Notes: generated from the letters alone by a model not told the origin. A stretch of 64,000 nucleotides of DNA from Paenibacillus taichungensis (GCF_013359905.1 NZ_JABMCC010000100.1:248001-312000), one strand, 5' to 3'. Positions 15,953-25,265 are shown, counted from the first letter of the stretch. A program made the numbers and translations.

Positions 15953-16246
15953 TTAGGCATACTCACGCAGCACTTGAATGCCTTTGACGATATTGTACAC
16001 AAAACTTAATGCATAAATAACAAAGAAGAGTATTACAAATCCGACAGCGGAACCCAGACTGTGGGCGGTAACGAAGAAATAAAGTAGCGGGATTGCCGCA
16101 AGAAACGGGAATATATGCGAGAATAAGGCTCGTTTCGCATGTCCCTCAATATAGTTGTCTTTGGCTACAATCCAAATGATGATGGGAAACAAGAACGGTG
16201 CGAAGAAAATACTAAAATAGGATAATGCTGATAAAAGTTGTCTCAT
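15953..16246 (-). CDS. Small DUF4870-type membrane protein
   Basis: 97 residues with three to four hydrophobic segments: LSALSYFSIFFAPFLFPII, an internal LAAIPLLYFFV and FVILFFVIYALSFVY. The pattern of ALSYFS near the start, a short polar loop with HAKRAL, and a C-terminal IVKGIQVL matches the DUF4870 (Tic20-like) family of small membrane proteins. No function is established for it. AAAGGAGAG precedes the start on the minus strand. It stands alone. Confidence 0.72.
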   Translation of the reverse strand: MRQLLSALSYFSIFFAPFLFPIIIWIVAKDNYIEGHAKRALFSHIFPFLAAIPLLYFFVTAHSLGSAVGFVILFFVIYALSFVYNIVKGIQVLREYA

Positions 16247-16466
16247 AGCGGTTTCTCTCCTTTATTTGGTTCAATTGAATGTATGTATGCAAATGATTAC
16301 CCAGCAAGTCTCATCCTGAATATGTCTGCCCATTTTAAATGCACTGAGCTTGATATCCTCAATATTGCCTGCTTAAAGCATTCATATTCTGTACCTGTGT
16401 TGAGTATGAAAATAATACGTTTAAGCCATGTGGAATGATGCAATTATTAATTTTTTTATAAAACTA

Positions 16467-16494
16467 TTGAAAAATATAGAAATCAGAGTATAAT
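16467..16494 (+). promoter_or_regulatory. Sigma-A-type promoter of the first tRNA-Arg gene
   Basis: TTGAAA (16467-16472), 16 bases, TATAAT (16489-16494). The tRNA begins 34 bases after the -10. Confidence 0.7.
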
Positions 16495-16527
16495 AGGAAT
16501 CGCGCGGTATTTTTATTATACATATTT

Positions 16528-16601
<74 letters not shown>

Positions 16602-16604
16602 TTA

Positions 16605-16631
16605 GAAAAAGCTTCCTTCGGGAAGCTTTTT
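16605..16631 (+). terminator. Terminator of the first tRNA-Arg
   Basis: AAAAAGCTTCC-TTCG-GGAAGCTTTTT, a stable UUCG-capped stem immediately after the tRNA. The same GCTTCC-TTCG-GGAAGC core ends the inverted tRNA copy. Confidence 0.88.
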
Positions 16632-16783
16632 CGCGTACAAGGGATGAGAACCCCGATGGTTCGTCGGAGTTTGGTGATATTTTATAGGTATAAACTATCA
16701 AATGTATAGAATTTATATATTTAAATAATAAACCATCTTGTGACACAATGAAGATATCAATCATGAAAGCGATGGTGGTATCC

Positions 16784-17557
16784 ATGCAATCGATTAATCA
16801 ATGGCAAGCAGATGAGTATGACAACAAACTGGCTTTTGTATCGGGTTACGGCAAAAGTTTAATCTCATGGCTTCAACCTCAAAAAGGGGAGTATATCCTT
16901 GACTTGGGATGTGGAACGGGGGATTTGACGTACGAGCTTTCTGTAACGCAGGCTGAGGTAGTTGGCATGGATGCATCACCGGACATGATTCGCCGTGCAA
17001 AAGAGAAGTTTCCCAATATCGAGTTTATGGAGGGTGACGGACATCAGTTTGCGACGAACGAGCTCTTTGATGCCGTCTTTTCCAATGCAGCTCTGCATTG
17101 GATGCGAAGTCCTCGACTTGTAGTGGATAGTGTATGGAAATCTTTGAAGCCTGGGGGACGTTTTATAGCGGAGTTCGGTGGCAAAGGCAATGTACAGATC
17201 ATTGTAGATGCATTAGAGGAAGTGTTTGAACGACACACTGGCATTCGTGGATCAGAGCGAAACCCTTGGTATTTCCCGACGATCGGGCAATATAGCAACA
17301 TTCTGGAACAATGTGGATTTTTGGTGCGACAGGCCTATCACTATGACCGTCCTACCAGATTGGCGGATGGTGAGCAGGGTATAGAGGGGTGGTTGACTCA
17401 TTTTGGAGGGGACTATTTTGAAGGTTTGAGTCAGGAGCAAATTCAGAAGATCTGTCGTGAAACTAGCCAAATCGTTGTGCCGAAGCTCTGGAAAGAAGAT
17501 GCAATCTATGCCGATTATAAGCGTCTTCGAATTGAAGCAGTGAAGCCGGGATGTTAA
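16784..17557 (+). CDS. Class I SAM-dependent methyltransferase (trans-aconitate methyltransferase-like)
   Basis: 257 residues from the ATG at 16784; an upstream in-frame ATG at 16748 is unsupported, and the chosen start has only a weak GGTGG. The SAM site is clear: YILDLGCGTGDL (motif I), GMDASPDMIRRA (acidic ribose contact) and FDAVFSNAALHWM (motif with the HW pair typical of Tam-like enzymes). The C-terminal half (WLTHFGGDYFEGL) is the substrate-binding part and resembles Firmicute proteins annotated as trans-aconitate methyltransferase-like. Substrate unproven. It sits alone just inside the inverted tRNA pair and ends at its own terminator. Confidence 0.85.
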   Translation: MQSINQWQADEYDNKLAFVSGYGKSLISWLQPQKGEYILDLGCGTGDLTYELSVTQAEVVGMDASPDMIRRAKEKFPNIEFMEGDGHQFATNELFDAVFSNAALHWMRSPRLVVDSVWKSLKPGGRFIAEFGGKGNVQIIVDALEEVFERHTGIRGSERNPWYFPTIGQYSNILEQCGFLVRQAYHYDRPTRLADGEQGIEGWLTHFGGDYFEGLSQEQIQKICRETSQIVVPKLWKEDAIYADYKRLRIEAVKPGC

Positions 17558-17627
17558 ATAGGAAAAAGATGTGTCACTGTTAAATGAATTAATAATATAT
17601 TTTTCATGAAATCCATCGATCACATAT

Positions 17628-17672
17628 AGGCTGGGAATCTCTTTCAGAATGAAGAGACTCTTGGCCTTTTTT
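17628..17672 (+). terminator. Terminator after the methyltransferase
   Basis: GGC and GGGA-x-TCTCTT pair with AAGAGA-x-TCTT and GCC, with one mismatch and G-U pairs, followed by TTTTTT. The stem is long but imperfect. Confidence 0.6.
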
Positions 17673-17823
17673 CCTATGTTGTATTTAAAAATTGAATTAT
17701 TCAATCGACAAATAAATACAAGTTCACATTTTTCTCTTACTCAAGAACTATATAAGTAATTTTTATATCATATTTGTAATTATTTAGAAGGTAAATGTGC
17801 TATTTTAGTAGAATAATTTACCA

Positions 17824-17895
17824 AGGGTCAATCTACTTGCAGATAGGGCGGTGAGTTGTCACAGGTATTGCAGTACTTGTCATTGCAGGACCCAA
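17824..17895 (+). promoter_or_regulatory. Structured leader with TTGCAG repeats upstream of the surface protease
   Basis: GGGTC (17825-17829) can pair with GACCC near 17889-17893 and encloses an ACAGGTA-TTGCAG-TACTTGT hairpin. TTGCAG occurs three times, at 17837, 17868 and 17883. No known riboswitch consensus fits. The structure ends about 30 bases before the protease ribosome binding site. Confidence 0.35.
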
Positions 17896-17939
17896 GCGAT
17901 TGGTGAGGTACTTTCATATTGAGAAGGAGGGGCATAGCC

Positions 17940-20900
17940 TTGAATAAACGATTGATATCCATATTGTTAAGTATCCTGATGACTTTTTCTATCATCATGC
18001 CAGCGGCCGGAGCCGCTCCTGTAGGTGTACAGCTTGAGAATTCGCTAAGCAAGGCCGAAGCCAAACAATGGCGAGAAATTCTTGCCCAGCGGGAAGGCAA
18101 GCTTGCAGCAGATCCATTTTTGGACAAGAGCCTGGAAGGTCTTGGAGGGGAGAATACAAGAGTAATTGTTGAACTCTCCAATAAACCAGTTGCTGTTGCG
18201 CAAGGCGAATCTACCCTCTCAGGAAAATCTTTTACCTCCTCTATGGAAACAAAGGCTGTGAATCAAGTCGAGCAACAACAACAGTCATTTGTACATAGCC
18301 TCACTCAGAATAAAATCAAACACGTAGTATTGGAAAATTACGCATATGCTCTGAATGGTGTAGCCATTGAACTTAAGGGTAACCAATTGGGGCAATTGCT
18401 TCGCATACCGGGCGTTGTCAGTGTATACCCTGACCTTGAAATTAACGTAGCCCCGGAAACTGATGAAGTGAATCCTTATATGAAAGATACCGCACCATTT
18501 ATTGGCGCCCCTGAAGTATGGAATCTGGGATACAAAGGAAAAGGCGTCAAAGTTGGTGTTATTGATACAGGAATCGATTATGAACATCCTAATTTGCAAG
18601 ACGCCTACAAAGGTGGATGGGATTTCGTTGAAAATGACAATGATCCTTATGAGACAACACGTGAAGAATGGAAAGGATCTGGCGCCCCTGAATTTAATGC
18701 GAATGGAAGCGCCTATTACACATCCCACGGTACTCACGTAGCCGGTACCATTGCTGCTCGTGAAGCAGGGGACTACGGCATTGTCGGGGTTGCACCCGAA
18801 GCTGACATCTATGCCTATCGTGTGCTTGGGCCCTACGGAAGTGGTCAAACTTCATGGGTGCTTGGTGGAATTGACCGTTCCGTTGCCGATGGCATGGACG
18901 TAATCAATCTCTCGTTGGGTAACGCTGCCAATGATCCAAGTTATATCACTTCAGTTGCACTGAATAATGCCATGCTGTCTGGCGTGACTGCAGTTGTGGC
19001 AAGCGGAAATGATGGTCCGAATCGTTATACATTAGGTTCTCCAGGAGCATCTGCTATGGCAATCACTGTAGGTAACTCCACAGGGCCTAGCCAGAGTATA
19101 ACAGCCAACACGCATTTCTGGATTGGTGAGGAAGGTGAAGGAACGCTTCCTGAAGAACAACCTGTCCCTGAAGTTGAGCCGTCTCCTGAACTGGGTACAG
19201 CACCGGGTACGGATACTCCTGAAGTTCCGGCTCAAGGTGAATTATCAACCACACCGGAAGATGTGACAGGTGATGAAGCTTCATCAACAAACGAAGCTGC
19301 ATTGTCTGAATCAGCATCTGACGATGATACAGCTTTAGATGTGGAAGCCAGCCAATCAGAAGAGGGTGTTCAGCCAGCCTCGCCTTCGGCACCAGTCGAA
19401 ACCTCTCCAGAGGTTGCACCTGTGAAAGAAGAGCCTGCGATTGCTCCAACTGAAACGGAGCAAAATCCATTGGCTGTTACTGAGTCGGTGTACCGACTTG
19501 ATGTAATGGGCTGGAGTCTTTCAGCCGATCCGGAATCGGTTTTGACGGATCAATATGATCTTTTATTCGCAGGGTTGGGTAAACCGACCGACTTTGAAGG
19601 CAAGGATTTTACAGGCAAAGTGGCTTTTGTACAGCGCGGTGAGCTGGCATTTGTAGAGAAAGTAGCCAATGCCAAAGCTGCTGGTGCAGTTGCTATTATC
19701 GTATACAACAATATTCCAGGCCCGATCGGTGTGAGTTTGGGAGATAATTTTGAACTTATTCCAACCTTGAGCATGTCGAAGGAAGATGGAGAAAGTATCA
19801 AGGCTGAGCTGGATGCTGGTCAAAGCGTTGAAGTGAGTTTCAGTGACTTCGTTAAAGGTCAAACGGCTGGAGATGAAATGAATCCATCCAGTTCCCGCGG
19901 ACCAGCCAAGGTGAATCTGGATATCAAACCGGATATAGTTGCACCCGGTACCAGCATTCTGTCTACTGTTCCTGCCTATGGCAAGGACGAGCCTGAAGCA
20001 GATTATTCACAGGCTTATGATCGTAAATCAGGTACAAGTATGGCCACGCCTCATGTTGCCGGACTAGTTGCCCTGTTGATTGAAAAGCACAGTGACTGGA
20101 CACCATTTGATATTAAAGTAGCACTCATGAACAATGGTAAAGTGCTCAACACAACCAATTACGATGTGTTTGATCAAGGTGCAGGGCGTATTCAAGCGGT
20201 GAAAACGATTGATCCTGCTGCATTTGTTAAAGTATTGGATGTAACGAAATACACAGAGAATGGCGTGGCTGTCGAGAAACCAAATGTAACGGGTAGTGTC
20301 AATTTTGGCAACTTCCTCAGCACGGACGAAAAAACCGTCAGCAAAACGATCAAAGTGGAGTCGCTGAATGGCAGCGGTGGAAACTACACTGTAAGCGTGA
20401 ATCCGACACGTACAATCCCTGGTGTATCCGTTGCGGTGGACAAGAACTCTTTTACACTGAATGGTGAGGAAGAGTTACAGGTTACTATTACAGTTCCAAA
20501 AGGTGTTACTGCGGTAACAGAAGCGCAAGGATACCTTCAGTTGTCTAATGGAACGGACACATTCAGTGTTCCATATGTCGCACATTTCAACCTTACCCTG
20601 GCAGGCGTTAAATACATTGAGACTGTATATGGTACAGAGAAGAACCCGTTCCATTATCCATTGAAGTCTGATGGTACGCTGGATACACTCAATGTAGCTA
20701 TGGAATTCTACAATCCTATGAATTTTGCCCTTATTGAGATCTTTGATGGCCTTAACCCGGATGGTGGCTATTATGGAGATGGATATATTGGATCTATTTT
20801 TGGGAACTACTACAATTTTGCTGCCAACACAAGATATAATTTAGCTTGGGATGGACAGTATGCAGACTACACTACCGACGAGGTAACAACTATTCCAGAT

Positions 20901-22466
20901 GGTCTTTATACGGTTGACATCACTACAATCGGTGTTGATGGCAAAACGTATATCGAAGATACTTCTCCATTTTTGGTGAAAAAAGCAGCGCCTGTTGTAA
21001 CAGCACCAGAAAATTTGGAAGTGGTGCAGGCGGACAAAGAAGCATTGACAGGTAATGTTGATGATCTTTATATCGTAGCCGCTCCAGCGCTAAAAAATGG
21101 ATGGGATACTGAACTTGATGTAACAGCTTCATTGAAGGCTGGGTACACTGTGAAAGATACAACGAATAAGAAGATTGATGAAGGTGCCTTTGAAGTTGAA
21201 ACAGACGGCTCATTCACTCTTAGACTCGGCAAGTTGTTAGCTGGGGAGTACATTGTGGAAATGTCCGTTGAAGACTTACAAGGTTTGACTGGAACAGCAT
21301 CTACATCACTTCTGGTGAAAAAAAATCCTGATCCGGAAGTTCCTAATCCTGGTACACCTTCACCGGGCTCTGGTTCAGGGTCTTCAGGCGGATCGGGTTC
21401 TTCCAATTCTTCTCCATCACCTGCACCGACGCCTACAATTAAAGGTGACGCATCTATATCTGAAAAGAAAAACGCTGACGGAACTACACAAGCTACGGCA
21501 GCAATTTCCGAAACGGTAATCAATACACAGTTGCAGAATGATAAGAGGGAAATCAAGCTGGATTTATCAAGTGTTGAGTTTGACAAATATAGTCTAGTAG
21601 ATCTGACAATCAGTAAGGCCACTGCTGATAAAATTCAAGCCTCAGGTAAAAATCTGATTATTGAGGGCAAAACGTTCAATGTGACTATTCCTGCTGCTTC
21701 TTTAACGGATTACGTCACAGATACAGGATTCAGCTTGAAGTTGCATGTTGCAGAAGGTAAGGATAGCAAACAAAATGAGAACATTGTTTCTCAAATTGTG
21801 TCTATTGATCTTGATGCTGACAAATTCAAGCACAATATTGGGCTTACTTTGAAGTATGATGTGAAGTCTGTAAAAGACGTACGTAAAGTTATTGCTTATC
21901 ATCAGACAACAACAGATACTTGGCAGCCTGCATCTTTGTCCAATGCGTCTCAAAAAGGACAATTGGAATTCAATGTAACACAACCAGGTTCTTATGTTGT
22001 TGTAGAAAATGCTGTAACTTTTGGAGACATCAACAGCCACTGGGCTAAAGATGAAATTGAAGTTATAGCCTCTCAACAAATTGCTAAAGGTATTAGTGCT
22101 AGCACATTCTCACCGAATAGTACCATTACTCATGCAGAATTTGCGACGTTGCTAGATCGCATTTTCGAAACGGGAACCGATTGGGAAACACGTAGTAAAG
22201 AAGTGAATGCACAGGACCAATTGACACGCGAAAATATGGTTTTGATGATTGCAGATGCTTTGGAAATAAAACAAGGAGTAACATCCATTGGATTCAAAGA
22301 TGAAAATCAAATTTCAGATGGAGCGAAATCAGCTGTTCATTTTGCTGTAGAGAATGGTTTGGTAAAAGGTATGTCTGGCAACAAGTTTGCTCCAAAAGCT
22401 ACATCAACTCGTGCTCAAGTATCTGTCGTTCTATACCGTCTACTTGAATATCTGGATAAGCTTTAA
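17940..22466 (+). CDS. Giant cell-surface subtilisin-family (S8) protease with PA and SLH domains
   Basis: 1508 residues starting at TTG (17940), chosen because GAAGGAGGGG lies just upstream. Order of parts: signal peptide ending ~PAAGA; I9-type propeptide; S8 catalytic domain with Asp209 (GVIDTGIDYEHP), His263 (SHGTHVAG) and Ser700 (SGTSMATPHVAG); between His and Ser a ~120-residue Pro/Glu/Ser-rich insert (~397-517) and a PA domain (~535-640); beta-sandwich modules; a Gly/Ser/Pro linker (~1131-1168); and C-terminal SLH motifs (~1361-1508) that bind pyruvylated wall polymer. The layout is Vpr/lactocepin-like. It is secreted and anchored at the S-layer, degrading extracellular protein. The middle SLH repeat keeps only its second half (TRENMVLMIADALEI). 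Confidence 0.93.
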   Translation: MNKRLISILLSILMTFSIIMPAAGAAPVGVQLENSLSKAEAKQWREILAQREGKLAADPFLDKSLEGLGGENTRVIVELSNKPVAVAQGESTLSGKSFTSSMETKAVNQVEQQQQSFVHSLTQNKIKHVVLENYAYALNGVAIELKGNQLGQLLRIPGVVSVYPDLEINVAPETDEVNPYMKDTAPFIGAPEVWNLGYKGKGVKVGVIDTGIDYEHPNLQDAYKGGWDFVENDNDPYETTREEWKGSGAPEFNANGSAYYTSHGTHVAGTIAAREAGDYGIVGVAPEADIYAYRVLGPYGSGQTSWVLGGIDRSVADGMDVINLSLGNAANDPSYITSVALNNAMLSGVTAVVASGNDGPNRYTLGSPGASAMAITVGNSTGPSQSITANTHFWIGEEGEGTLPEEQPVPEVEPSPELGTAPGTDTPEVPAQGELSTTPEDVTGDEASSTNEAALSESASDDDTALDVEASQSEEGVQPASPSAPVETSPEVAPVKEEPAIAPTETEQNPLAVTESVYRLDVMGWSLSADPESVLTDQYDLLFAGLGKPTDFEGKDFTGKVAFVQRGELAFVEKVANAKAAGAVAIIVYNNIPGPIGVSLGDNFELIPTLSMSKEDGESIKAELDAGQSVEVSFSDFVKGQTAGDEMNPSSSRGPAKVNLDIKPDIVAPGTSILSTVPAYGKDEPEADYSQAYDRKSGTSMATPHVAGLVALLIEKHSDWTPFDIKVALMNNGKVLNTTNYDVFDQGAGRIQAVKTIDPAAFVKVLDVTKYTENGVAVEKPNVTGSVNFGNFLSTDEKTVSKTIKVESLNGSGGNYTVSVNPTRTIPGVSVAVDKNSFTLNGEEELQVTITVPKGVTAVTEAQGYLQLSNGTDTFSVPYVAHFNLTLAGVKYIETVYGTEKNPFHYPLKSDGTLDTLNVAMEFYNPMNFALIEIFDGLNPDGGYYGDGYIGSIFGNYYNFAANTRYNLAWDGQYADYTTDEVTTIPDGLYTVDITTIGVDGKTYIEDTSPFLVKKAAPVVTAPENLEVVQADKEALTGNVDDLYIVAAPALKNGWDTELDVTASLKAGYTVKDTTNKKIDEGAFEVETDGSFTLRLGKLLAGEYIVEMSVEDLQGLTGTASTSLLVKKNPDPEVPNPGTPSPGSGSGSSGGSGSSNSSPSPAPTPTIKGDASISEKKNADGTTQATAAISETVINTQLQNDKREIKLDLSSVEFDKYSLVDLTISKATADKIQASGKNLIIEGKTFNVTIPAASLTDYVTDTGFSLKLHVAEGKDSKQNENIVSQIVSIDLDADKFKHNIGLTLKYDVKSVKDVRKVIAYHQTTTDTWQPASLSNASQKGQLEFNVTQPGSYVVVENAVTFGDINSHWAKDEIEVIASQQIAKGISASTFSPNSTITHAEFATLLDRIFETGTDWETRSKEVNAQDQLTRENMVLMIADALEIKQGVTSIGFKDENQISDGAKSAVHFAVENGLVKGMSGNKFAPKATSTRAQVSVVLYRLLEYLDKL

Positions 22467-22498
22467 TAACTATTCTGATCACGTGTGTGAGTTTTTCA

Positions 22499-22533
22499 AA
22501 AAAAGAGACCTTTCCATTGGAAAGGTCTCTTTG
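22499..22533. terminator. Bidirectional terminator between protease and MFS genes
   Basis: AAAGAGACCTTTCC-ATTG-GGAAAGGTCTCTTT, a 14-bp perfect stem with A run before and T run after, so it can end transcripts from both convergent genes. Confidence 0.88.
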
Positions 22534-22558
22534 CTTATATAATGGAAGGGCCTACTCA

Positions 22559-23794
22559 TCATGAACCAATCAAACGGTTGGCACTTGCTTTCAATCCCAT
22601 GAAAAGTAACAGAACAGCAAGTGTAACTTGCAAAAGCAAGGGAAGGGTCCATCCTTGTGTCCAATCATGAAGCACGCCGAACAGCAACGGCCCGACGGCT
22701 GCCAGCATATACCCAAAGGATTGAGCCATACCTGAAAGTCCCGCAGCCTGTCTTGCATCAGACGTACGCAGTACAAAAAACATGGTTACAAGTCCGAACG
22801 AAGCCCCGGCTCCAACGCCGGCCAAAGCAACACCGACGGTTACGAGAGAGGAGATGCCGCTCAAAAGGAATGCGTACCCCAGAATCAGACATGAACCTGT
22901 AATTGCTGTCAGCCCACGTTGATCTTTCATTCGTCCAGCCAGAATGGGAACGATGAACGTTACCGGAACACTAACCATTTGCATCAGGGATAACATCCAG
23001 CCCGCTGAAGAGGAACTGAAACCCTGATCAGATAGAACCTCTGGCAGCCAGGTAATTGTAGTGTAAAAAATTAAAGATTGCAGTCCCATGAACAATGTGA
23101 CATACCAGGCTAAGGAAGATGTAATAAGGCGAACCGGTTTCGCTTCCGTTTTCGAAGCCACGTAAACTTCGCCGCGACGTCCAGAACGGACGTGAGGCAG
23201 CCAGAGAATGAGGGCCAAAATGGACAGTATAGCCCACATGCCGAGTGAAGCATGCCAACCCATGGAGGTTAAGCCTGCCGCAGGAACGCTGATTCCTGAG
23301 GCGATAGCGCCCCATATATTCATGGACACAGAATAAAGTCCGGTAACGAGCCCCACTCGCAATGGGAAATCCCTTTTGATTAGACTGGGCAGCAATACGT
23401 TGCTCAGGGCAATGCCACATCCAAGGATCGCTGTTCCTGCAAAGAGAACGGGTACAGAGGGCATAAACCGGAGGGATACGCCTATGGTCACGAGGATTAT
23501 GGCAGTTAACAGAGCGGTTTCTAGTCCGAATCTTCGCGCCAATTGTGGAGCGAACGGAGAGATTGCCGCGAAGGCAAGCAAAGGAAGAGAGGTGAGTAAG
23601 CCTGCCAATGTATGACTTATTCCTGTATCTGTACGGATCAGTTCCACAATGGGACCTGTTGCCGTAATAGGTGAACGCATTGTTGCTGCGATAACGATAA
23701 TGCCTGCCAGCAAGAGCCCAAGTTTCATGGATGCTGACGATGAATTATCGACTGCAGAGCGGTCAGGTGAGTTTTGACGTAAAGATGATGGCAT
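22559..23794 (-). CDS. CynX/NimT-family MFS transporter
   Basis: 411 residues with twelve hydrophobic segments. The MFS signature between the first helices (FAPQLARRFGLETALL) and the later MFGLVTMFFVLRTSDARQAAG-type segment (here LVTMFFVLRTSDARQAAGLS) place it in the CynX/NimT branch (cyanate, nitroimidazole and related transporters). The substrate cannot be told from sequence. The ATG at 23794 has AGGAG nine bases upstream; a longer frame to 23842 would overlap the operator. A sigma-A promoter with an inverted repeat just downstream of the -10 suggests control by a repressor encoded elsewhere. Confidence 0.86.
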   Translation of the reverse strand: MPSSLRQNSPDRSAVDNSSSASMKLGLLLAGIIVIAATMRSPITATGPIVELIRTDTGISHTLAGLLTSLPLLAFAAISPFAPQLARRFGLETALLTAIILVTIGVSLRFMPSVPVLFAGTAILGCGIALSNVLLPSLIKRDFPLRVGLVTGLYSVSMNIWGAIASGISVPAAGLTSMGWHASLGMWAILSILALILWLPHVRSGRRGEVYVASKTEAKPVRLITSSLAWYVTLFMGLQSLIFYTTITWLPEVLSDQGFSSSSAGWMLSLMQMVSVPVTFIVPILAGRMKDQRGLTAITGSCLILGYAFLLSGISSLVTVGVALAGVGAGASFGLVTMFFVLRTSDARQAAGLSGMAQSFGYMLAAVGPLLFGVLHDWTQGWTLPLLLQVTLAVLLLFMGLKASANRLIGS

Positions 23795-23823
23795 GGTAAA
23801 TCTCCTATAGTTTATTTGTCTAA

Positions 23824-23877
23824 TATGTATACTTTGATACATACATATACATAAACAAGCATAACATCCCGTGTCAA
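23824..23877 (-). promoter_or_regulatory. Promoter and operator of the MFS transporter
   Basis: On the minus strand: TTGACA (23877-23872), 17 bases, TTATGT (23854-23849), then an inverted repeat TATGTAT-6-ATACATA (23843-23824) at the expected transcription start. A repressor of TetR, MarR or GntR type bound there would block initiation. Confidence 0.6.
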
Positions 23878-23913
23878 CATCAGCCGATTAACGTATTCAA
23901 TCATCCCCAGAAC

Positions 23914-23944
23914 GCAAAAAAATGCTTCCCGAAGGAAGCATTTC
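23914..23944 (-). terminator. Terminator of the second tRNA-Arg
   Basis: On the minus strand AATGCTTCC-TTCG-GGAAGCATT followed by a T run. It shares its UUCG-capped core with the terminator of the first tRNA-Arg. Confidence 0.85.
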
Positions 23945-23952
23945 TTTAATTA

Positions 23953-24026
<74 letters not shown>

Positions 24027-24049
24027 ATGAAATTTTTCAAGCAAAATTG

Positions 24050-24078
24050 ATTTTATCATAAATAATGATGAATATCAA
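24050..24078 (-). promoter_or_regulatory. Promoter of the second tRNA-Arg
   Basis: On the minus strand TTGATA (24078-24073), 17 bases, TAAAAT (24055-24050), in an AT-rich stretch. The tRNA begins 24 bases downstream. Confidence 0.65.
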
Positions 24079-24258
24079 ACATTTTATTTTAATATATTTT
24101 TCGTATATGATATTTGGCGGCAGTAACGTTTTTTTCATTATAATTAAGGTTATGTTAGAATATCAGAAGAACTCAAAAAATAGATCGACTTTCGTTTAAT
24201 ATACATCTATTTATGGTTGATTGCGACTGGAGATTCAGGATACAGAGGAGGTGCTCCT

Positions 24259-25194
24259 ATTAAGGAATCCACGACCCCGGAAACCGAGCACAGTAACAAT
24301 ATCGTGCTGTTTCCTAAGACGCTGGACTATTACCAGATTCAATTGACGGTTATGCTAGAAAATGAACGATATGGTGAAGCGATGGACCTGCTTCGCTTTT
24401 TGCTGCAATGCCAAGGGCAGGAAGAACGGCATTACGACGAATGGCGAGCCCTGCTCGAATGGCTTGAAGCTGCATTCCCTCATTATGGGGAAGATTTACC
24501 CGAGGTTCGTGAAGAGCGTGAGGAAGAGGAAATCAGCGAAGAGGACATGGCACGTCAACATGCCCGATCCAAGCTTGAGCAGGATGACGGCTATGCGGAT
24601 AAACTGCTTCGTACCGTGATGGAGGAACCTTTATCTGAACAAACGATGCTGGCGCTGGAGCAGCTTGCATATCTCGATCGGCCAGAAATTGATGATTCGC
24701 TTACCGGTTGGCTCAAAGACAAGACGCTGCATCCTTTACTTCAGTTCCGTGTGCTTCAGACATTACGACGCCGAGGTGTTCAAGGCATTATTGCGTTTAC
24801 TCGTGGGGAAGAGCCGGTTGAAGTGGAGATTGATACGGTTCCGCTGAGACCTGAGGATTTCCCGATTCAGATCGTTCAGATTCTTGAAAGAGTGGCAGAT
24901 CAGACGGAGGTTCATGAACCTACGCTCTTTTATTTTGCACAAGAACTATGGATTCAATATGTCATGGCCGTGTATGGAACCCGTGATTACCTGTCCATGC
25001 TGGAAGAAAATGATTCCATGACAGATATATGGGCAGCTGCTCTACATATGACCGTTGCAGACAGTCTGGGCGGTTCGCATGACGAGGAAGATACTCGCTC
25101 AATGTATGCTGTGACAGGGGCGATGCGCTTTCGTCTGGAGCAAGCATATCGATCGATGAAGCAGTTTGTTTCTGCCGGTTTGGATGGTCAATAG
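24259..25194 (+). CDS. ysoA: YsoA-like helical repeat protein upstream of tig (predicted ATT start)
   Basis: About 311 residues. The position directly before trigger factor and the helical, TPR-like content (YGEAMDLLRFLLQ, LLEWLEAAF, ALEQLAYLDRPE, WIQYVMAVYG) match Bacillus YsoA, a protein of unknown role. An acidic stretch (EVREEREEEEISEED) lies at ~80-100. The start is unusual: AGAGGAGGTG at 24244-24253 is followed seven bases after its AGGAGG core by ATT (24259) in frame, reading IKESTTPETEHSNN. The only upstream standard codon, TTG at 24217, has no ribosome binding site and would place the strong site inside the gene. An ATT start implies IF3-sensitive initiation. Confidence 0.72.
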   Translation: MKESTTPETEHSNNIVLFPKTLDYYQIQLTVMLENERYGEAMDLLRFLLQCQGQEERHYDEWRALLEWLEAAFPHYGEDLPEVREEREEEEISEEDMARQHARSKLEQDDGYADKLLRTVMEEPLSEQTMLALEQLAYLDRPEIDDSLTGWLKDKTLHPLLQFRVLQTLRRRGVQGIIAFTRGEEPVEVEIDTVPLRPEDFPIQIVQILERVADQTEVHEPTLFYFAQELWIQYVMAVYGTRDYLSMLEENDSMTDIWAAALHMTVADSLGGSHDEEDTRSMYAVTGAMRFRLEQAYRSMKQFVSAGLDGQ

Positions 25195-25236
25195 GACCCG
25201 GAAACGTTTTCCTCAAACCGTATCAAGGGATTCCCC

Positions 25237-25265
25237 TTGAAAAAGAATCTAATCTTGTTTATACT
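25237..25265 (+). promoter_or_regulatory. Sigma-A promoter of tig
   Basis: TTGAAA (25237-25242), 17 bases, TATACT (25260-25265), 64 bases before the start codon. A CAAGGG-ATTC-CCCTTG inverted repeat overlaps the -35 and could be the ysoA terminator or an operator. Confidence 0.7.

Noticed and set aside
17824-17895. c-di-GMP-I riboswitch before the surface protease
   Set aside because: The GGGCGGTGAG and TTGCAG elements do not fit the required GCAAA and tetraloop-receptor motifs; kept only as an unassigned structured leader.
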